Below, in pieces: positions 34,290 through 43,085 of a stretch of DNA of 64,000 bases. Numbering within the stretch: the stretch's first letter is position 1; each line of letters starts with the position of its first letter. Location of the stretch: contig NZ_NPDU01000014.1 in NCBI RefSeq assembly GCF_002811985.1, forward strand, positions 21,269-85,268, in the 5' to 3' direction. The notes under the pieces were generated by a model. The model searched no databases, had not been told where the DNA came from, and was given only the letters and a program-made list of their open reading frames with translations. The position numbers and the translations under genes were made by a program. The DNA is from Leptospira adleri (lineage in GTDB: Bacteria > Spirochaetota > Leptospiria > Leptospirales > Leptospiraceae).

Positions 34290-35381
34290 ATGCTTTATCT
34301 TGAATGGTTAGGAAATTCATTCTCGATTTTCGGAGGTTTTCTCGCGTTCCTGCTCGCGATTCCGGAACTTCTGCTTTCGAAGAGGACTAAGTTTCAAACT
34401 TTCTTTTCCCTCGCGCTGATTCTGATCGGGGTTTTACAACTTTTGAATGCGATTGCGCTCCAGGGAGTTTTTCAAAATCCTTCGCTTTATCTCGTTTTGA
34501 GTCTTCCAATTTTGTTTTCGATCGGACCGATCGTTTATCTTTCCATTCAGGCGATGGTCGACGAGGAGTTTCGACTTCGACTTTCTTCCCGGATTTCCTT
34601 TCTGCCGGCGGTCGCGGCGACGATTTCGATTCTCCTTTTTTCCTCGAACGCGAATGCTTTTCCGTGGAGCGTTTCCTTTAGCAAGCAGAGCGGCATGGAA
34701 CGATTCTTCACTTCGCTTTATTGTTTCGCCGCGTTGTATTCCTTTTTTTTCGGAATTTTGATTATAAGAATTTTATCCTCCGTTCAAGAGGCAAAACTCA
34801 AGTTTTTGATCTGGATCTGTTTTGCGGATTTTTTATCGGTTTCCATTTTTGGAATATTAGGAATCTGTTATGAATTCTTATTTTTGAAGGTTTCCGGTTG
34901 GATCATCACTCTTGCCCTGTGTTTGATCTATTACGTAAGAAAAAAATATTCCGATTTGGAAGAGACGATCCACGTCGAACTCGTAAAGGCTAAATATTCC
35001 CGTTCCCGGCTTGGAGGAATCGAGGTGGATTCCGTTCTCAGCGAACTCGAAAGGATGATGAAAATCGAAAAGGCGTTTCAAGACGAAGAGATTTCGCTTT
35101 CTTCCGTCGCCGAGAAAGTTTCTCTTTCGACCCATCAGTTATCGGAGTTGATCAATCGGAAACTCAACAAAAGTTTTTTCGTTTGGTTGAATCAATACAG
35201 AATCGAAGAGGCAAAAAGGCTCCTTTTAGAGAGCGATAAGAACGTTTTGGAAATCGCGATGGAAGTGGGTTTTAACAATCGTTCCTCTTTTAACGAAGCG
35301 TTTTTGAAGTTCGCTCAAAAAACTCCCTTGGACTATCGCAGGTCTTCCCGCAAGGAAACCTCGTTTTCTTACCCTTCTTAA
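34290..35381 (+). CDS. Membrane-anchored AraC-family transcriptional regulator
   Basis: A 363-residue protein with about seven membrane helices in residues 1-215 and a cytoplasmic AraC/XylS DNA-binding domain at the C-terminus. The HTH region shows SLSSVAEKVSLSTHQLSELI and the second helix-turn-helix with ISMEVGF-type sequence (LEIAMEVGFNNRSSFNEAFL), then FAQKTPLDYRR, the family signature. Such 7TM-AraC proteins occur repeatedly in Leptospira and presumably sense a membrane or periplasmic signal. It is coupled to the lipoprotein gene 2 nt upstream. Confidence 0.88.
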   Translation: MLYLEWLGNSFSIFGGFLAFLLAIPELLLSKRTKFQTFFSLALILIGVLQLLNAIALQGVFQNPSLYLVLSLPILFSIGPIVYLSIQAMVDEEFRLRLSSRISFLPAVAATISILLFSSNANAFPWSVSFSKQSGMERFFTSLYCFAALYSFFFGILIIRILSSVQEAKLKFLIWICFADFLSVSIFGILGICYEFLFLKVSGWIITLALCLIYYVRKKYSDLEETIHVELVKAKYSRSRLGGIEVDSVLSELERMMKIEKAFQDEEISLSSVAEKVSLSTHQLSELINRKLNKSFFVWLNQYRIEEAKRLLLESDKNVLEIAMEVGFNNRSSFNEAFLKFAQKTPLDYRRSSRKETSFSYPS

Positions 35382-35514
35382 GATATTCAGCGTGATCGTA
35401 GGTTTGTATAAACCCTTTCAAAAAAAAATGTAAGCCTTTATAACACCGGTCGATAAGTTTCCGACGGTTCGTTATACTTTCCAATGTTGTTGAAGCTCAA
35501 CAAGGTAGGTACGA

Positions 35515-35943
35515 ATGCAAACGGAAAGTTTTACGATGGATCGGTCCGGAGAACGCGATCGAATATTGTCTCTTGTTTCGAAAATTTTTCTTCTTATGAA
35601 TCTCGCAGTCTATGACGCTTTTGCCGTAGGCTTTTTTCTGGTTCCGGTGAAACTCGCTTCTTGGATCGGAATTGAAATTCAAACCAGCGCGGCTCTCGCG
35701 GATTTCCGAGCTATGTACGGCGGACTCTGTCTGGGAGTGGGAGCCGTTCTCGCGCTCGGATTGTTTAAGAAAGAATGGTTTTCCGCCGGAATCCTACTTT
35801 CGGTTACGACCGCGGGAGGACTTTTTTTGGGAAGAATTTACACGATTCTCCTGGATGGACCGGGTAACGAATACATCTACATCAGCATGGCGACAGAAGT
35901 CGGAGCGGTTGCGATTGGAAGTTGGATTTTGAAACGTTCTTGA
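35515..35943 (+). CDS. DUF4345 family membrane protein
   Basis: A 142-residue protein with about four membrane helices. Residues 60-80 (TSAALADFRAMYGGLCLGVG) match the DUF4345 signature, where the R-x-x-Y-GG motif is conserved; the C-terminal half has GGLFLGRIYTILLDGPGNEY, also typical. Function unknown. AAGGTAGG lies 8 nt upstream of the ATG. It is flanked by the AraC-type regulator and a convergent lipoprotein gene. Confidence 0.75.
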   Translation: MQTESFTMDRSGERDRILSLVSKIFLLMNLAVYDAFAVGFFLVPVKLASWIGIEIQTSAALADFRAMYGGLCLGVGAVLALGLFKKEWFSAGILLSVTTAGGLFLGRIYTILLDGPGNEYIYISMATEVGAVAIGSWILKRS

Positions 35944-35986
35944 TAAAAACTTCCCTCGACGCGAGTCGAGGGAAGAAAATACACGA

Positions 35987-36550
35987 TTACTGTTTCGTGC
36001 AACGTACTCGGAAAGATACGGTCGTATCGGGCGCGTTACCGCCTAACTCGTCCGTAACGGGACAGTCGATCGCTTGAAGGTCATAGACCGTGGCCGTATT
36101 TTCCTTTACGGTCGCCGAACAATTACCCGCAACTTTGTTTTTACCCGCCATATAGACCACTCCGGCGGCTTTGTCGATGTCCATTTGGGAACCTCCGGCG
36201 CCAATCGTCACGGTAGTTTTCGTGGGATCGATACTATGTAAGTTCAAGACCGGTAATACGTTCGGGAGTTGGCCTATGACGATTCCGACGTTTCCGATTC
36301 CCAATTTACAATCTTGAAGATCCGTCAGCGTGTACTGCACGGTTCCTAATTTCATGCTCGCCGTATTCAGCGGGGGCTGCGGAAGATCGGTCGCTTGCTG
36401 GGTAGCAGACGTCAGAGGCGTCAGTGCGACTAACGCGAGCAACGGCGCCAGGTCCTCCTTTTTGTCCTTTTCACAATTTAAGAAAATCATTAACGACACG
36501 ATCATCAGGATCAAGGTCGCGACTTTAATTTTTATTTGCATCGTCTTCAA
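35987..36550 (-). CDS. Small lipoprotein, paralogue of the one at 62541-63074
   Basis: A 187-residue lipoprotein with signal ending IFLNC, followed by EKDKKEDLAPLLALVALTPL. Mature sequence has no named domain but has the layout LNTASMKLG-VQYTL then C, GAGGSQMDIDK in the middle and DCPVTDEL...CTKQ at the end, which aligns with the lipoprotein at 62541-63074. The start is a TTG at 36548-36550: AAGGAG stands 7 nt upstream, while the ATG three codons later would have a 16-nt gap. Both paralogues are next to terminators or convergent genes. Confidence 0.75.
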   Translation of the reverse strand: MKTMQIKIKVATLILMIVSLMIFLNCEKDKKEDLAPLLALVALTPLTSATQQATDLPQPPLNTASMKLGTVQYTLTDLQDCKLGIGNVGIVIGQLPNVLPVLNLHSIDPTKTTVTIGAGGSQMDIDKAAGVVYMAGKNKVAGNCSATVKENTATVYDLQAIDCPVTDELGGNAPDTTVSFRVRCTKQ

Positions 36551-37203
36551 TGGGAAACTCCTTATTCTGTTTGCTTGAAGAGAACGAAATCATTCGAAAT
36601 ATTTTTTGATTTTCGAAGGGAATTCGTTCCGTATTTGAATTCGTTTAATTTTTCAGTTTTCATTTTTCAATTTACTCAGAAGAAAATTCGGATCTCGAAA
36701 ATTCAGAACGTTACTCTCTAAACTATGAAGGTGGCTGAACTCTTTCTATACTCGAGTTCCGTTTTGATCCATTTTCACAGAAAAGGCGAGTAACGTTCTT
36801 TTTTATTTTTCCTATTTGCACTCCGGTCTTACAACTTGAGTTAACCGACCGGAGATTTTATTTTTTCAGGCTAAATCGATTTATTGACGTTAGGTTTGTC
36901 GTTCATTCCTCGATTCGCGTTATTGGTTCCGTTTTCGGAGTTCGTTTTTTTAAGAATCGCGGATGAAAATCCGATTCGATTGGAAAAAAATATTTCTACA
37001 ATGTTCGTTTTTGTTTCGTGAAGGTGCGAAAATTATAAAATGTAATTTGAAAAATGAGAAGAATGGACGCGGTGACTGTTAACGTGAAATTTTAAAGTTC
37101 CTCTGAAATGCTGCGATTTGAAGTCTAACGCCGACGACGGCCGTAGGCCGTCGTCCTATTTCATTCTTCTATACGAAATCCTACATCGGGATTAAAATTA
37201 AAA
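36551..37203. other. 653-nt intergenic stretch without a recognised gene
   Basis: The region is A/T-rich, with runs such as TTTTTTGATTTTC and TTTTTATTTTTCC, and lies between two minus-strand lipoprotein genes. It should hold the promoter of the 35987-36550 gene and the 3' end of the 37204-38184 transcript. One strong hairpin at 37133-37155 is listed separately; nothing else was recognised. Confidence 0.5.
37133..37155 (-). terminator. GC-rich perfect hairpin downstream of a lipoprotein gene
   Basis: GACGACGGCC (37133-37142) and GGCCGTCGTC (37146-37155) form a perfect 10-bp stem with the 3-nt loop GTA. It lies 49-71 nt beyond the stop of the minus-strand gene at 37204. There is no T tract on either side, so it may be an RNA-stabilising stem, a Rho-type site or a repeat rather than a true intrinsic terminator. 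Confidence 0.45.
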
Positions 37204-38184
37204 TCAGTGCTGGTTTGTGATCAATTGTATGTTTTCCGGATAAAGGGCCTGACCGAATTCGATTCCGCTTGTATTTTTATAATATTGATAAACGGAACCG
37301 GTGTATAAGGCGTTCTGTTCTATCAATTCGTGTGGAATCGCAAAGCTGCCAGTTCCTATCATTCTCGCGAAAAGAAATTTTCCATGCGGAATGGCGGCGA
37401 TGTTCGCCGTTCCGTTTTCGATTTTACACGCTTCATAGAGCCACAAAGTGATTCCGTTCGCGTCCGAAGATTGTAATCCGAAATAGACGTTGAAGTTGTT
37501 TGCGATTTGCGAAAAGACAGCTTGCGGTTTTACAAGTGAAGACACGACTCCGATTCCAAATTTTGAATCGTAGTCGCACTGATTCGCGCCGCCCACCGAT
37601 TGACAATCGACCACGATCTTGTTCGGAGCGGTCCCTCTTACTCCGTCGAGGTCGTACTGGAAGGTCCAAGTAGCGTCTTGGATCGCGGCGCCGCTTGAAG
37701 TTTTGGTAACGTTCTGAACGGTAACCTTATAGCTGGAATAAAGTTCTCCCGTTTGAGTCGAAACAAAACGAATCGTTTTCGAATTAGGATAAGAGATCGT
37801 CCCCGGAATCGTAACCTGCGAAGAATTTTGAAGTAGAATCGATCCTGTTGAAATCGATTCCTTATATTCGATATTGATTTCTATGGGATCCAAAACCGCG
37901 ATCCTTTCCAGTTGAAGGGTTCCATTGGACTGACAGTCGTTGGATTGAAAGTGAATGCCTTCTTCGTTGTAAGCGGATCTGAATTTTCCGCGGTGACTTG
38001 GGGAATACGATTGAACCTCCTGTGGAATCATCGAACCGTTCATACTTTGATTGAAAAGAATGTTCGTTTGCCCCAAGGCAAGGAGGGAGGCGACATCCTC
38101 TTTTTTAGGTTCTTCACTGCTGCAATAAAATCCGAATAAACAAAAGAAAAGAATCCATCGTTTTGAATTTTGCGTCCGTTCCAT
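37204..38184 (-). CDS. Lipoprotein with Ig-like (Big_5-type) region
   Basis: A 326-residue lipoprotein with signal SKRWILFFCLFGFYC and lipid Cys21. Next comes SSEEPKKEDVASLLALGQTN, the motif also seen in other lipoproteins of the window. Residues 90-180 look like a bacterial Ig-like domain of the Big_5 class (GSILLQNSSQVTIPGTISYP, KTIRFVSTQTGELYSSYKVT and GAAIQDATWTFQ). The C-terminal half (FNVYFGLQSSDANGITLWLY) is unclassified. Likely periplasmic or surface exposed. Function not known. Confidence 0.72.
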   Translation of the reverse strand: MERTQNSKRWILFFCLFGFYCSSEEPKKEDVASLLALGQTNILFNQSMNGSMIPQEVQSYSPSHRGKFRSAYNEEGIHFQSNDCQSNGTLQLERIAVLDPIEINIEYKESISTGSILLQNSSQVTIPGTISYPNSKTIRFVSTQTGELYSSYKVTVQNVTKTSSGAAIQDATWTFQYDLDGVRGTAPNKIVVDCQSVGGANQCDYDSKFGIGVVSSLVKPQAVFSQIANNFNVYFGLQSSDANGITLWLYEACKIENGTANIAAIPHGKFLFARMIGTGSFAIPHELIEQNALYTGSVYQYYKNTSGIEFGQALYPENIQLITNQH

Positions 38185-38593
38185 TGTGTTTGTGTCGTCC
38201 TTATACGAGAAACGTTATGCTCCGTTTCCGAATCGCTGCTTGATTCTCTTTCGAAGCAGAATCCGATTCTTCCGGACGAATTCGTGCGAGCACTCAGAAT
38301 TTATGAAAAGGAATTGTCGTTCGTTCCGCAGATCGTTCCGTTGATTCCATTCTTTCTGAATCGAGGGACGTTTTAAATAACGCTTCCTTTTTAAAAATGA
38401 AGAACTGAAATCCTATGGTTTGTCCTGATTTTTAATCGGGAACGATCGGCTGCGCGATTTCTTTTTCGCTATCAAATTCTGCACTCGTTTCGGCAGTTTT
38501 TTGGTTCCTCTTCTTTTGCTTGTAAGGCTCCGGATTTCAGTTCTTTGATTGCGTTAGTTCCGTTTCCTGAGATTTTTGGAAGTAAGAATAGAG
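38185..38593. other. About 400 nt of divergent intergenic DNA
   Basis: Separates the divergent lipoprotein (minus) and phospholipase-like (plus) genes and should hold both promoters. A 68-codon open frame inside has no ribosome site or plausible protein features and partly overlaps the start of the lipoprotein gene. No operator recognised. Confidence 0.4.
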
Positions 38594-39970
38594 ATGACAG
38601 AGAGAATTATGATTCAAGATAAAAAAAGCAATTTCCTTGTTCAGGCGCGGCCTGGATTTCCTAAAGATTCCATTCTTCGATTTAAAAAGATTCGGAAAGT
38701 GACGATCGCATTTTTACTCATTCTACTTTTTCCCGGGACCTTGTTTTCCTGGGGAACCCACTATCTCGTCATGGATCGTACTTTAGAACATCCTAGTATG
38801 AGTTTTACTTCCCAAGATGTGGTTTCGGAATCGCTCGATTCCTTTGTAAAAAAGGAAAAAGATTCTTTAAAGATTTTATTCGACGAGTTTGCGGAATGGG
38901 AACGCGATCGAGGATCGAAACGATTTCAGAAAGTCGAGTTTCGCCCGGAACAAGCGAGCGTATCCGAATTTCTGAGAGCCGCGCGTCTCAACCCGGCGAC
39001 TCGATTTTTAGAAGTGGAAAGAATTCTTCCGAGCCTTCCGATGAAACAAGGAAACGTTTCTTCTTCCTCCGTTTCTCCTTATCTTCCTGACACTGCCGAA
39101 CTGCCCGCGAAATTTATTTCCAAAACCGGAGCAAAGATGCGGATTCGTTCCGTTCTTTCCACTTATATCGACGAACCCGATTGGGGAATGGATCATAGCC
39201 TTTGGGATTTCACGGAATACGGTTACGGAAAACAACCCTACGGCAAGCCGCAAGGAGAAAGCAGCAAGGCTCCTTTTCACATGCAGTTTCAAAATGAGAA
39301 TTGGCTCCTCTCTCTTTTTGCGCCGGAAATAGTCGAGGGCGGAATGATGCTGGATCGTATCGAATTGTTCTCTCGTCTTTCCAGGCTTGCGGGAAAAACG
39401 GGGCACGATTATTGGAAGTATCGATTCGCCGCTTGGGCTTGTCATTACATCCAAGACATCGGGCAGCCTTATCATTCGAAGGCGGTTCCGGACGCAGGCT
39501 TCTTCTACTATGTGCGTTACGTTTTTTCTCCGAAGGAAACCAAGAAGGAGATGAAGGCGAGAATGACTCAGTTGGTCGCTAACCGTCATTTTCTTTACGA
39601 AGACTTTGTTTCTTTTAGTCTGATCGATTCCTATTCGAAGCCGACGGCTCTTACTAACGCTCTCTCCGGTTTTCTTTTGAAAGATTACGACGGTTTTTCT
39701 TTCGGAGAATCGACCCCTAATCTTATGAAGTTCGTAGGTAAGAACGCGTCCTCGCACGCTCCTGCAATCAACGCCACGATCATCTCCACCTTCGGTCCGG
39801 AATATACAATGAAACCTGAATATGATTTGGAAAAAGAATTGGGAACTAAAATGAGGGAAATTTTTCCGACCTTGGATCCCGCAAAGACAAAAGAACTTTT
39901 GGAGGAGACGGAAAAAGATTTCGCTCTCACAGGTTCCGCCACTAGGGATCTTTTGAATTCTTTAAAATAG
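38594..39970 (+). CDS. Exported zinc phospholipase C / S1-P1 nuclease superfamily protein
   Basis: About 458 residues. An internal signal (VTIAFLLILLFPGTLFS) is followed by WGTHYLVMDR, so cleavage would leave an N-terminal Trp as in zinc phospholipase C and S1/P1 nucleases, whose terminal Trp binds zinc. Other ligand-like motifs are GMDHSLWDF, GHDYWKYRFAAWACHYIQD, GQPYHS and NRHFLYEDF, matching the His/Asp/His/Glu pattern of this superfamily. It should hydrolyse phospholipids or nucleic acids outside the cytoplasm. The start is uncertain (ATG 38594 or 38609, or TTG 38576); all leave about 40 residues before the hydrophobic core, unusually long for a signal peptide. Confidence 0.65.
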   Translation: MTERIMIQDKKSNFLVQARPGFPKDSILRFKKIRKVTIAFLLILLFPGTLFSWGTHYLVMDRTLEHPSMSFTSQDVVSESLDSFVKKEKDSLKILFDEFAEWERDRGSKRFQKVEFRPEQASVSEFLRAARLNPATRFLEVERILPSLPMKQGNVSSSSVSPYLPDTAELPAKFISKTGAKMRIRSVLSTYIDEPDWGMDHSLWDFTEYGYGKQPYGKPQGESSKAPFHMQFQNENWLLSLFAPEIVEGGMMLDRIELFSRLSRLAGKTGHDYWKYRFAAWACHYIQDIGQPYHSKAVPDAGFFYYVRYVFSPKETKKEMKARMTQLVANRHFLYEDFVSFSLIDSYSKPTALTNALSGFLLKDYDGFSFGESTPNLMKFVGKNASSHAPAINATIISTFGPEYTMKPEYDLEKELGTKMREIFPTLDPAKTKELLEETEKDFALTGSATRDLLNSLK

Positions 39971-40242
39971 AATCCGGATTCTTACCTTGATTGGCGTTTC
40001 CTTCCGCTCGCAGGGAGAGCGCCGATCGTACGACTTGGCGGATTCTTAGATTGTTTCCGGAGCGCGACTTCGGCCTTGTCGAAAAAAACCTTTCCGATTT
40101 CGGAATCGATCAGGTCAATCCGGTCAAAAATCATAAGTCTGGTCGAATCCTATTTCCCCTTGTGTTAAGATCCTTCTCGAAAAAGCGAAATTCCTTCCTG
40201 GGATTTTTCTAAGAGTTCGAATCTTATTTGGAGAATTGGGAA

Positions 40243-41817
40243 ATGACTCAGAATTTGAAAGAAGACAAGTCTAAATCAAAAACATTCGAAAATCAGACTT
40301 TGGACGCCGTCATCGTCGGCACCGGTTTTGCCGGTCTCGGTATGGGCGTGCGTCTCAAAGAGAAAGGGATCCATTCTTTCGTGATCCTCGAACAAGCGGA
40401 CGGAGTCGGCGGAACCTGGAGGGACAATCATTATCCGGGCGCGGCTTGCGACGTTCAATCGCATCTCTATTCTTTCTCGTTTGAAAGAAATCCCAATTGG
40501 TCGAGAATGTACGGTCTGCAATCGGAGATCTTAGAATATCTCAATCATTGCACCGATAAATACGATCTTAGGCAGCATATTCGTTTTAATACTTCCGCGG
40601 AGTCCGCGGTTTTCGACGAGAGATCCGGTTTGTGGAACGTAAAGTCCTCCAACGGAGATTCATTCAGAACGAAATGTTTGATCAACGGTTCCGGCGGTTT
40701 GAGCCGCCCTGCCTTGCCGGACGTCCCCGGTTTGAAAAAATTCAAAGGGAAAATGTTTCACTCCGCGAGATGGGATCATTCGTACGATCTTGACGGAAAG
40801 ACTGTCGGAGTGATCGGCACTGGAGCGAGCGCGATTCAGATCGTTCCCGCTATTCAACCGAGCGTGAAAAAATTGGATCTTTTTCAGAGGACCGCTCCTT
40901 GGGTCATTGCGAAACCGGATCGTGCGATCTCGAATTTTGAAAGAGGTTTGTTTCGTTTTTTTCCTCCGGCCCAATGGCTTTTCCGTTTGGCGATTTATTG
41001 GATGTTGGAATTTAGAGTCATTGCATTTACGATTCATCCGGGTCTGATGAAAGTTTTGGAATTTTTCGCGAAAGGTTACATCCGTAAGAATGTGAAAGAC
41101 CCGGTTCTAAGAAAGAAAGTGACTCCGAATTTTACGATCGGGTGTAAGAGAGTTCTGATTTCCAATGAATACTACGGAGCCTTACAAAAACCGAACGTGG
41201 AAGTGATAACTACCGGTATTCAAGAGATTAAGGAGAATGGGGTCGTTACTTTGGACGGCAAGGAACATCGTGTCGACGCTCTGATTTTGGCGACCGGGTT
41301 TCAAGCGGCGGAAGCGATGTCGCCATTCGAAGTTAAAGGTCTGGGCGGTTTAGATTTGAACGACGCTTGGAAGGACGGAGCCGAGGCTTACTTAGGCACT
41401 ACTGTTTCAGGTTTTCCTAATATGTTTTTGATCGTCGGGCCGAATACCGGCCTTGGCCATAGTTCTATGGTTTTGATGATCGAATCTCAGATCAATTACG
41501 CTCTTCAGTGTATTCTTTCTTTGCGTAAGAAAAAATTAAAGTTTATCAACGTCATGAAGGAAGCTCAGGATCGTTACAATCGCAAGATTCAGGCGCGTCT
41601 GGAAAAATCGATCTGGAACACCGGCGGTTGCGTTAGCTGGTATCGAACCAAAAACGGCAAGAACACGACGCTCTGGCCCGGTTTTACTTTCGAGTTTCGG
41701 CTGAAAACGAAGTCGGTGAATTTTTCGCACTACGAGGTTGCGAAATCGGACGATCAGATGGAACCGATCGGTTTGGTCTCGAGAATCGCGATGCTGTTCG
41801 GCGAAATTTTTAGTTAA
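40243..41817 (+). CDS. Flavin-containing (Baeyer-Villiger type) monooxygenase
   Basis: A 524-residue FAD- and NADPH-dependent oxygenase. The FAD loop is VIVGTGFAGLGMGVRLKEKG. The Baeyer-Villiger fingerprint F-x-G-x-x-x-H-x-x-x-W-D is seen as FKGKMFHSARWD. The NADPH loop is VGVIGTGASAIQIVPAI. Further typical segments are GGTWRDNHYPGAACDVQSHL and LILATGFQA. Substrates are probably ketones or long-chain lipids. The ATG at 40243 is preferred, as GGAG lies 9 nt before it, over an in-frame TTG at 40228. It stands alone, with no redox partner adjacent. Confidence 0.88.
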   Translation: MTQNLKEDKSKSKTFENQTLDAVIVGTGFAGLGMGVRLKEKGIHSFVILEQADGVGGTWRDNHYPGAACDVQSHLYSFSFERNPNWSRMYGLQSEILEYLNHCTDKYDLRQHIRFNTSAESAVFDERSGLWNVKSSNGDSFRTKCLINGSGGLSRPALPDVPGLKKFKGKMFHSARWDHSYDLDGKTVGVIGTGASAIQIVPAIQPSVKKLDLFQRTAPWVIAKPDRAISNFERGLFRFFPPAQWLFRLAIYWMLEFRVIAFTIHPGLMKVLEFFAKGYIRKNVKDPVLRKKVTPNFTIGCKRVLISNEYYGALQKPNVEVITTGIQEIKENGVVTLDGKEHRVDALILATGFQAAEAMSPFEVKGLGGLDLNDAWKDGAEAYLGTTVSGFPNMFLIVGPNTGLGHSSMVLMIESQINYALQCILSLRKKKLKFINVMKEAQDRYNRKIQARLEKSIWNTGGCVSWYRTKNGKNTTLWPGFTFEFRLKTKSVNFSHYEVAKSDDQMEPIGLVSRIAMLFGEIFS

Positions 41818-41833
41818 GACGAGATGAGTTTTT

Positions 41834-42358
41834 TTAGAAATACCCTTTTCGATACTTTCGTACGGTTTTTAAGAATTCAGGTCTGAATTGCAGACTTCGG
41901 GAGATCTTATTTTGGACGGTGTCGTAGTGGAGGGTATAGCTGTAAGAGTTGTGGAGGGTGGGAACACCCACCCCCAGAACTTCACGGAAGGACTCGCCTA
42001 CGCCAAGGGAGTCCAGCCAGAGGATGTAATTGAAGAGAAAACTCTTCGAGACTCCATGTGAATTGGCGATGACTCTGAGGAGCTCCCAATGCTCCGGAGC
42101 GATTCTCATATTTACTTTAATGAGCTTACCTTCCCCCCTTTGATACATAACCTTTTTTGCTCTCGGATTAAGACGTCGGAGAGAAACAAGATATTTTGTA
42201 TAGGTGTCCAAAAGAGGTCCGACATTTTTAGGAAGATTCTTTCTCTCTAAATCCGTAAGTCTTTTGAGAAAAGATTCGGGAATCAAAATGGATTCCACAT
42301 TCTTTTTACCTGTTAAGCGAGAACTTGTCGAAGGTGACGCTGAAATCAATATCCCCAT
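41834..42358 (-). CDS. DUF1564 family protein
   Basis: A 174-residue member of DUF1564, a family I know only from Leptospira, where it is present in many copies. Typical segments are GKKNVESILIPESFLKRLTD, LRRLNPRAKKVMYQRGEGKL, HWELLRVIANSHGVSKSFLF, NYILWLDSLGVG and GVPTLHNSYSYTLHYD. The function is unknown; small basic size suggests nucleic-acid binding but this is a guess. I place the start at the ATG 42356-42358 because the family begins MGIL; the reading frame continues open upstream to 42553 through a GTAGGAAC repeat, which I do not regard as coding. Confidence 0.8.
   Translation of the reverse strand: MGILISASPSTSSRLTGKKNVESILIPESFLKRLTDLERKNLPKNVGPLLDTYTKYLVSLRRLNPRAKKVMYQRGEGKLIKVNMRIAPEHWELLRVIANSHGVSKSFLFNYILWLDSLGVGESFREVLGVGVPTLHNSYSYTLHYDTVQNKISRSLQFRPEFLKTVRKYRKGYF
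41956..41973. repeat. Palindrome inside the DUF1564 gene
   Basis: GGGTGGGAACACCCACCC is an inverted repeat (GGGTGGG/CCCACCC, 4-nt loop) inside the coding part that spells GVGVPTL on the minus strand. It is similar to the dispersed GTAGGAACACCCAC elements at 42453 and 43086. Confidence 0.55.
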
Positions 42359-42452
42359 ACCATCTACGTTTCCAGGAAGAATCGAAAGGAGTCCCTTTTC
42401 CGGAGATTTTCGAGATTTTTCAGAAAAATTGCAGATCCCCCTTCCCTGAAAA

Positions 42453-42466
42453 GTAGGAACACCCAC
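42453..42466. repeat. Copy of the dispersed GTAGGAAC element (ACACCCAC variant)
   Basis: GTAGGAACACCCAC lies upstream of the DUF1564 start. It differs from the common form in having ACCCAC in place of TCCTAC. Confidence 0.6.
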
Positions 42467-42525
42467 TAATACAGTTTTACAATTCAAGCCCTTCAAAAGA
42501 TTCAGTAAGAAAGAAATTATCCCAA

Positions 42526-43062
42526 ATGCAGCCCGAATACTTTTCCACAACAAGAGCCAGGTCCTCCGTTGATTATCTACTAAGAACCGTTCACCAACAT
42601 CACGTGCAACTGAGCCTCATGGCCGATCAGAAGGCGAATATATTGATCGCCGCGTCTTTCGTGATTCTTTCCTTAGCGCTCGGATTTTTGCAACGAGGAA
42701 CGTATGTCACGGGTATGATTTTACTCATGGCGTTCATCGCGGTGGCCGCTTCTTTGGCGATATTTGCCGTGATGCCTTTCACAAAGCGTGACAAATTGAA
42801 GAGGAAGAACCCCTTGTTTTTCGGCGATTTTGCGAACGACGACGAAGAAACTTTTTTTAAGAATATGGAATCATCCTTAGAGACGGATGCGTCGCTCTAC
42901 AAAGCGATCTCCTTCGACATCTATCAGATGGGAAGGAGTATCTATTTTACTAAATATAGATTCATAAGATGGAGTTACAGGTTTTTTCTGGCGGGGTTTT
43001 TTATCGGAGGAACACTGATCGTTTTTGAGAGCATAGGATGGATTCCTTCTCTTATACGATAA
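42526..43062 (+). CDS. Pycsar-effector-like transmembrane protein (DUF5706/PycTM)
   Basis: A 178-residue protein with three membrane helices (about residues 40-58, 63-85 and 150-170) and a soluble loop between. The start of helix one contains QLSLMADQKANILIAASFVI, which matches the signature of DUF5706, the PycTM effector family that responds to cCMP or cUMP and disrupts membranes in Pycsar anti-phage defence. No nucleotide cyclase is next to it, so it may be an orphan or respond to a distant cyclase, and many family members have no proven defence role. Divergent from the DUF1564 gene; flanked downstream by repeats. Confidence 0.65.
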   Translation: MQPEYFSTTRARSSVDYLLRTVHQHHVQLSLMADQKANILIAASFVILSLALGFLQRGTYVTGMILLMAFIAVAASLAIFAVMPFTKRDKLKRKNPLFFGDFANDDEETFFKNMESSLETDASLYKAISFDIYQMGRSIYFTKYRFIRWSYRFFLAGFFIGGTLIVFESIGWIPSLIR

Positions 43063-43085
43063 GCAATCTCCCTAAAAGCCGGAAA

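Noticed and set aside
38170..38376. 68-codon frame in the divergent space at 38.2-38.4 kb
   Set aside because: It overlaps the lipoprotein start on the other strand, has no ribosome site, and its sequence looks random.
40200..40220. tRNA T-loop-like GAGTTCGAATC
   Set aside because: No acceptor stem, anticodon stem or D arm around it. No tRNA was found in the window.
42359..42553. 65-residue N-terminal extension of DUF1564
   Set aside because: The frame is open but translates a GTAGGAAC repeat and departs from the family, which starts at MGIL.
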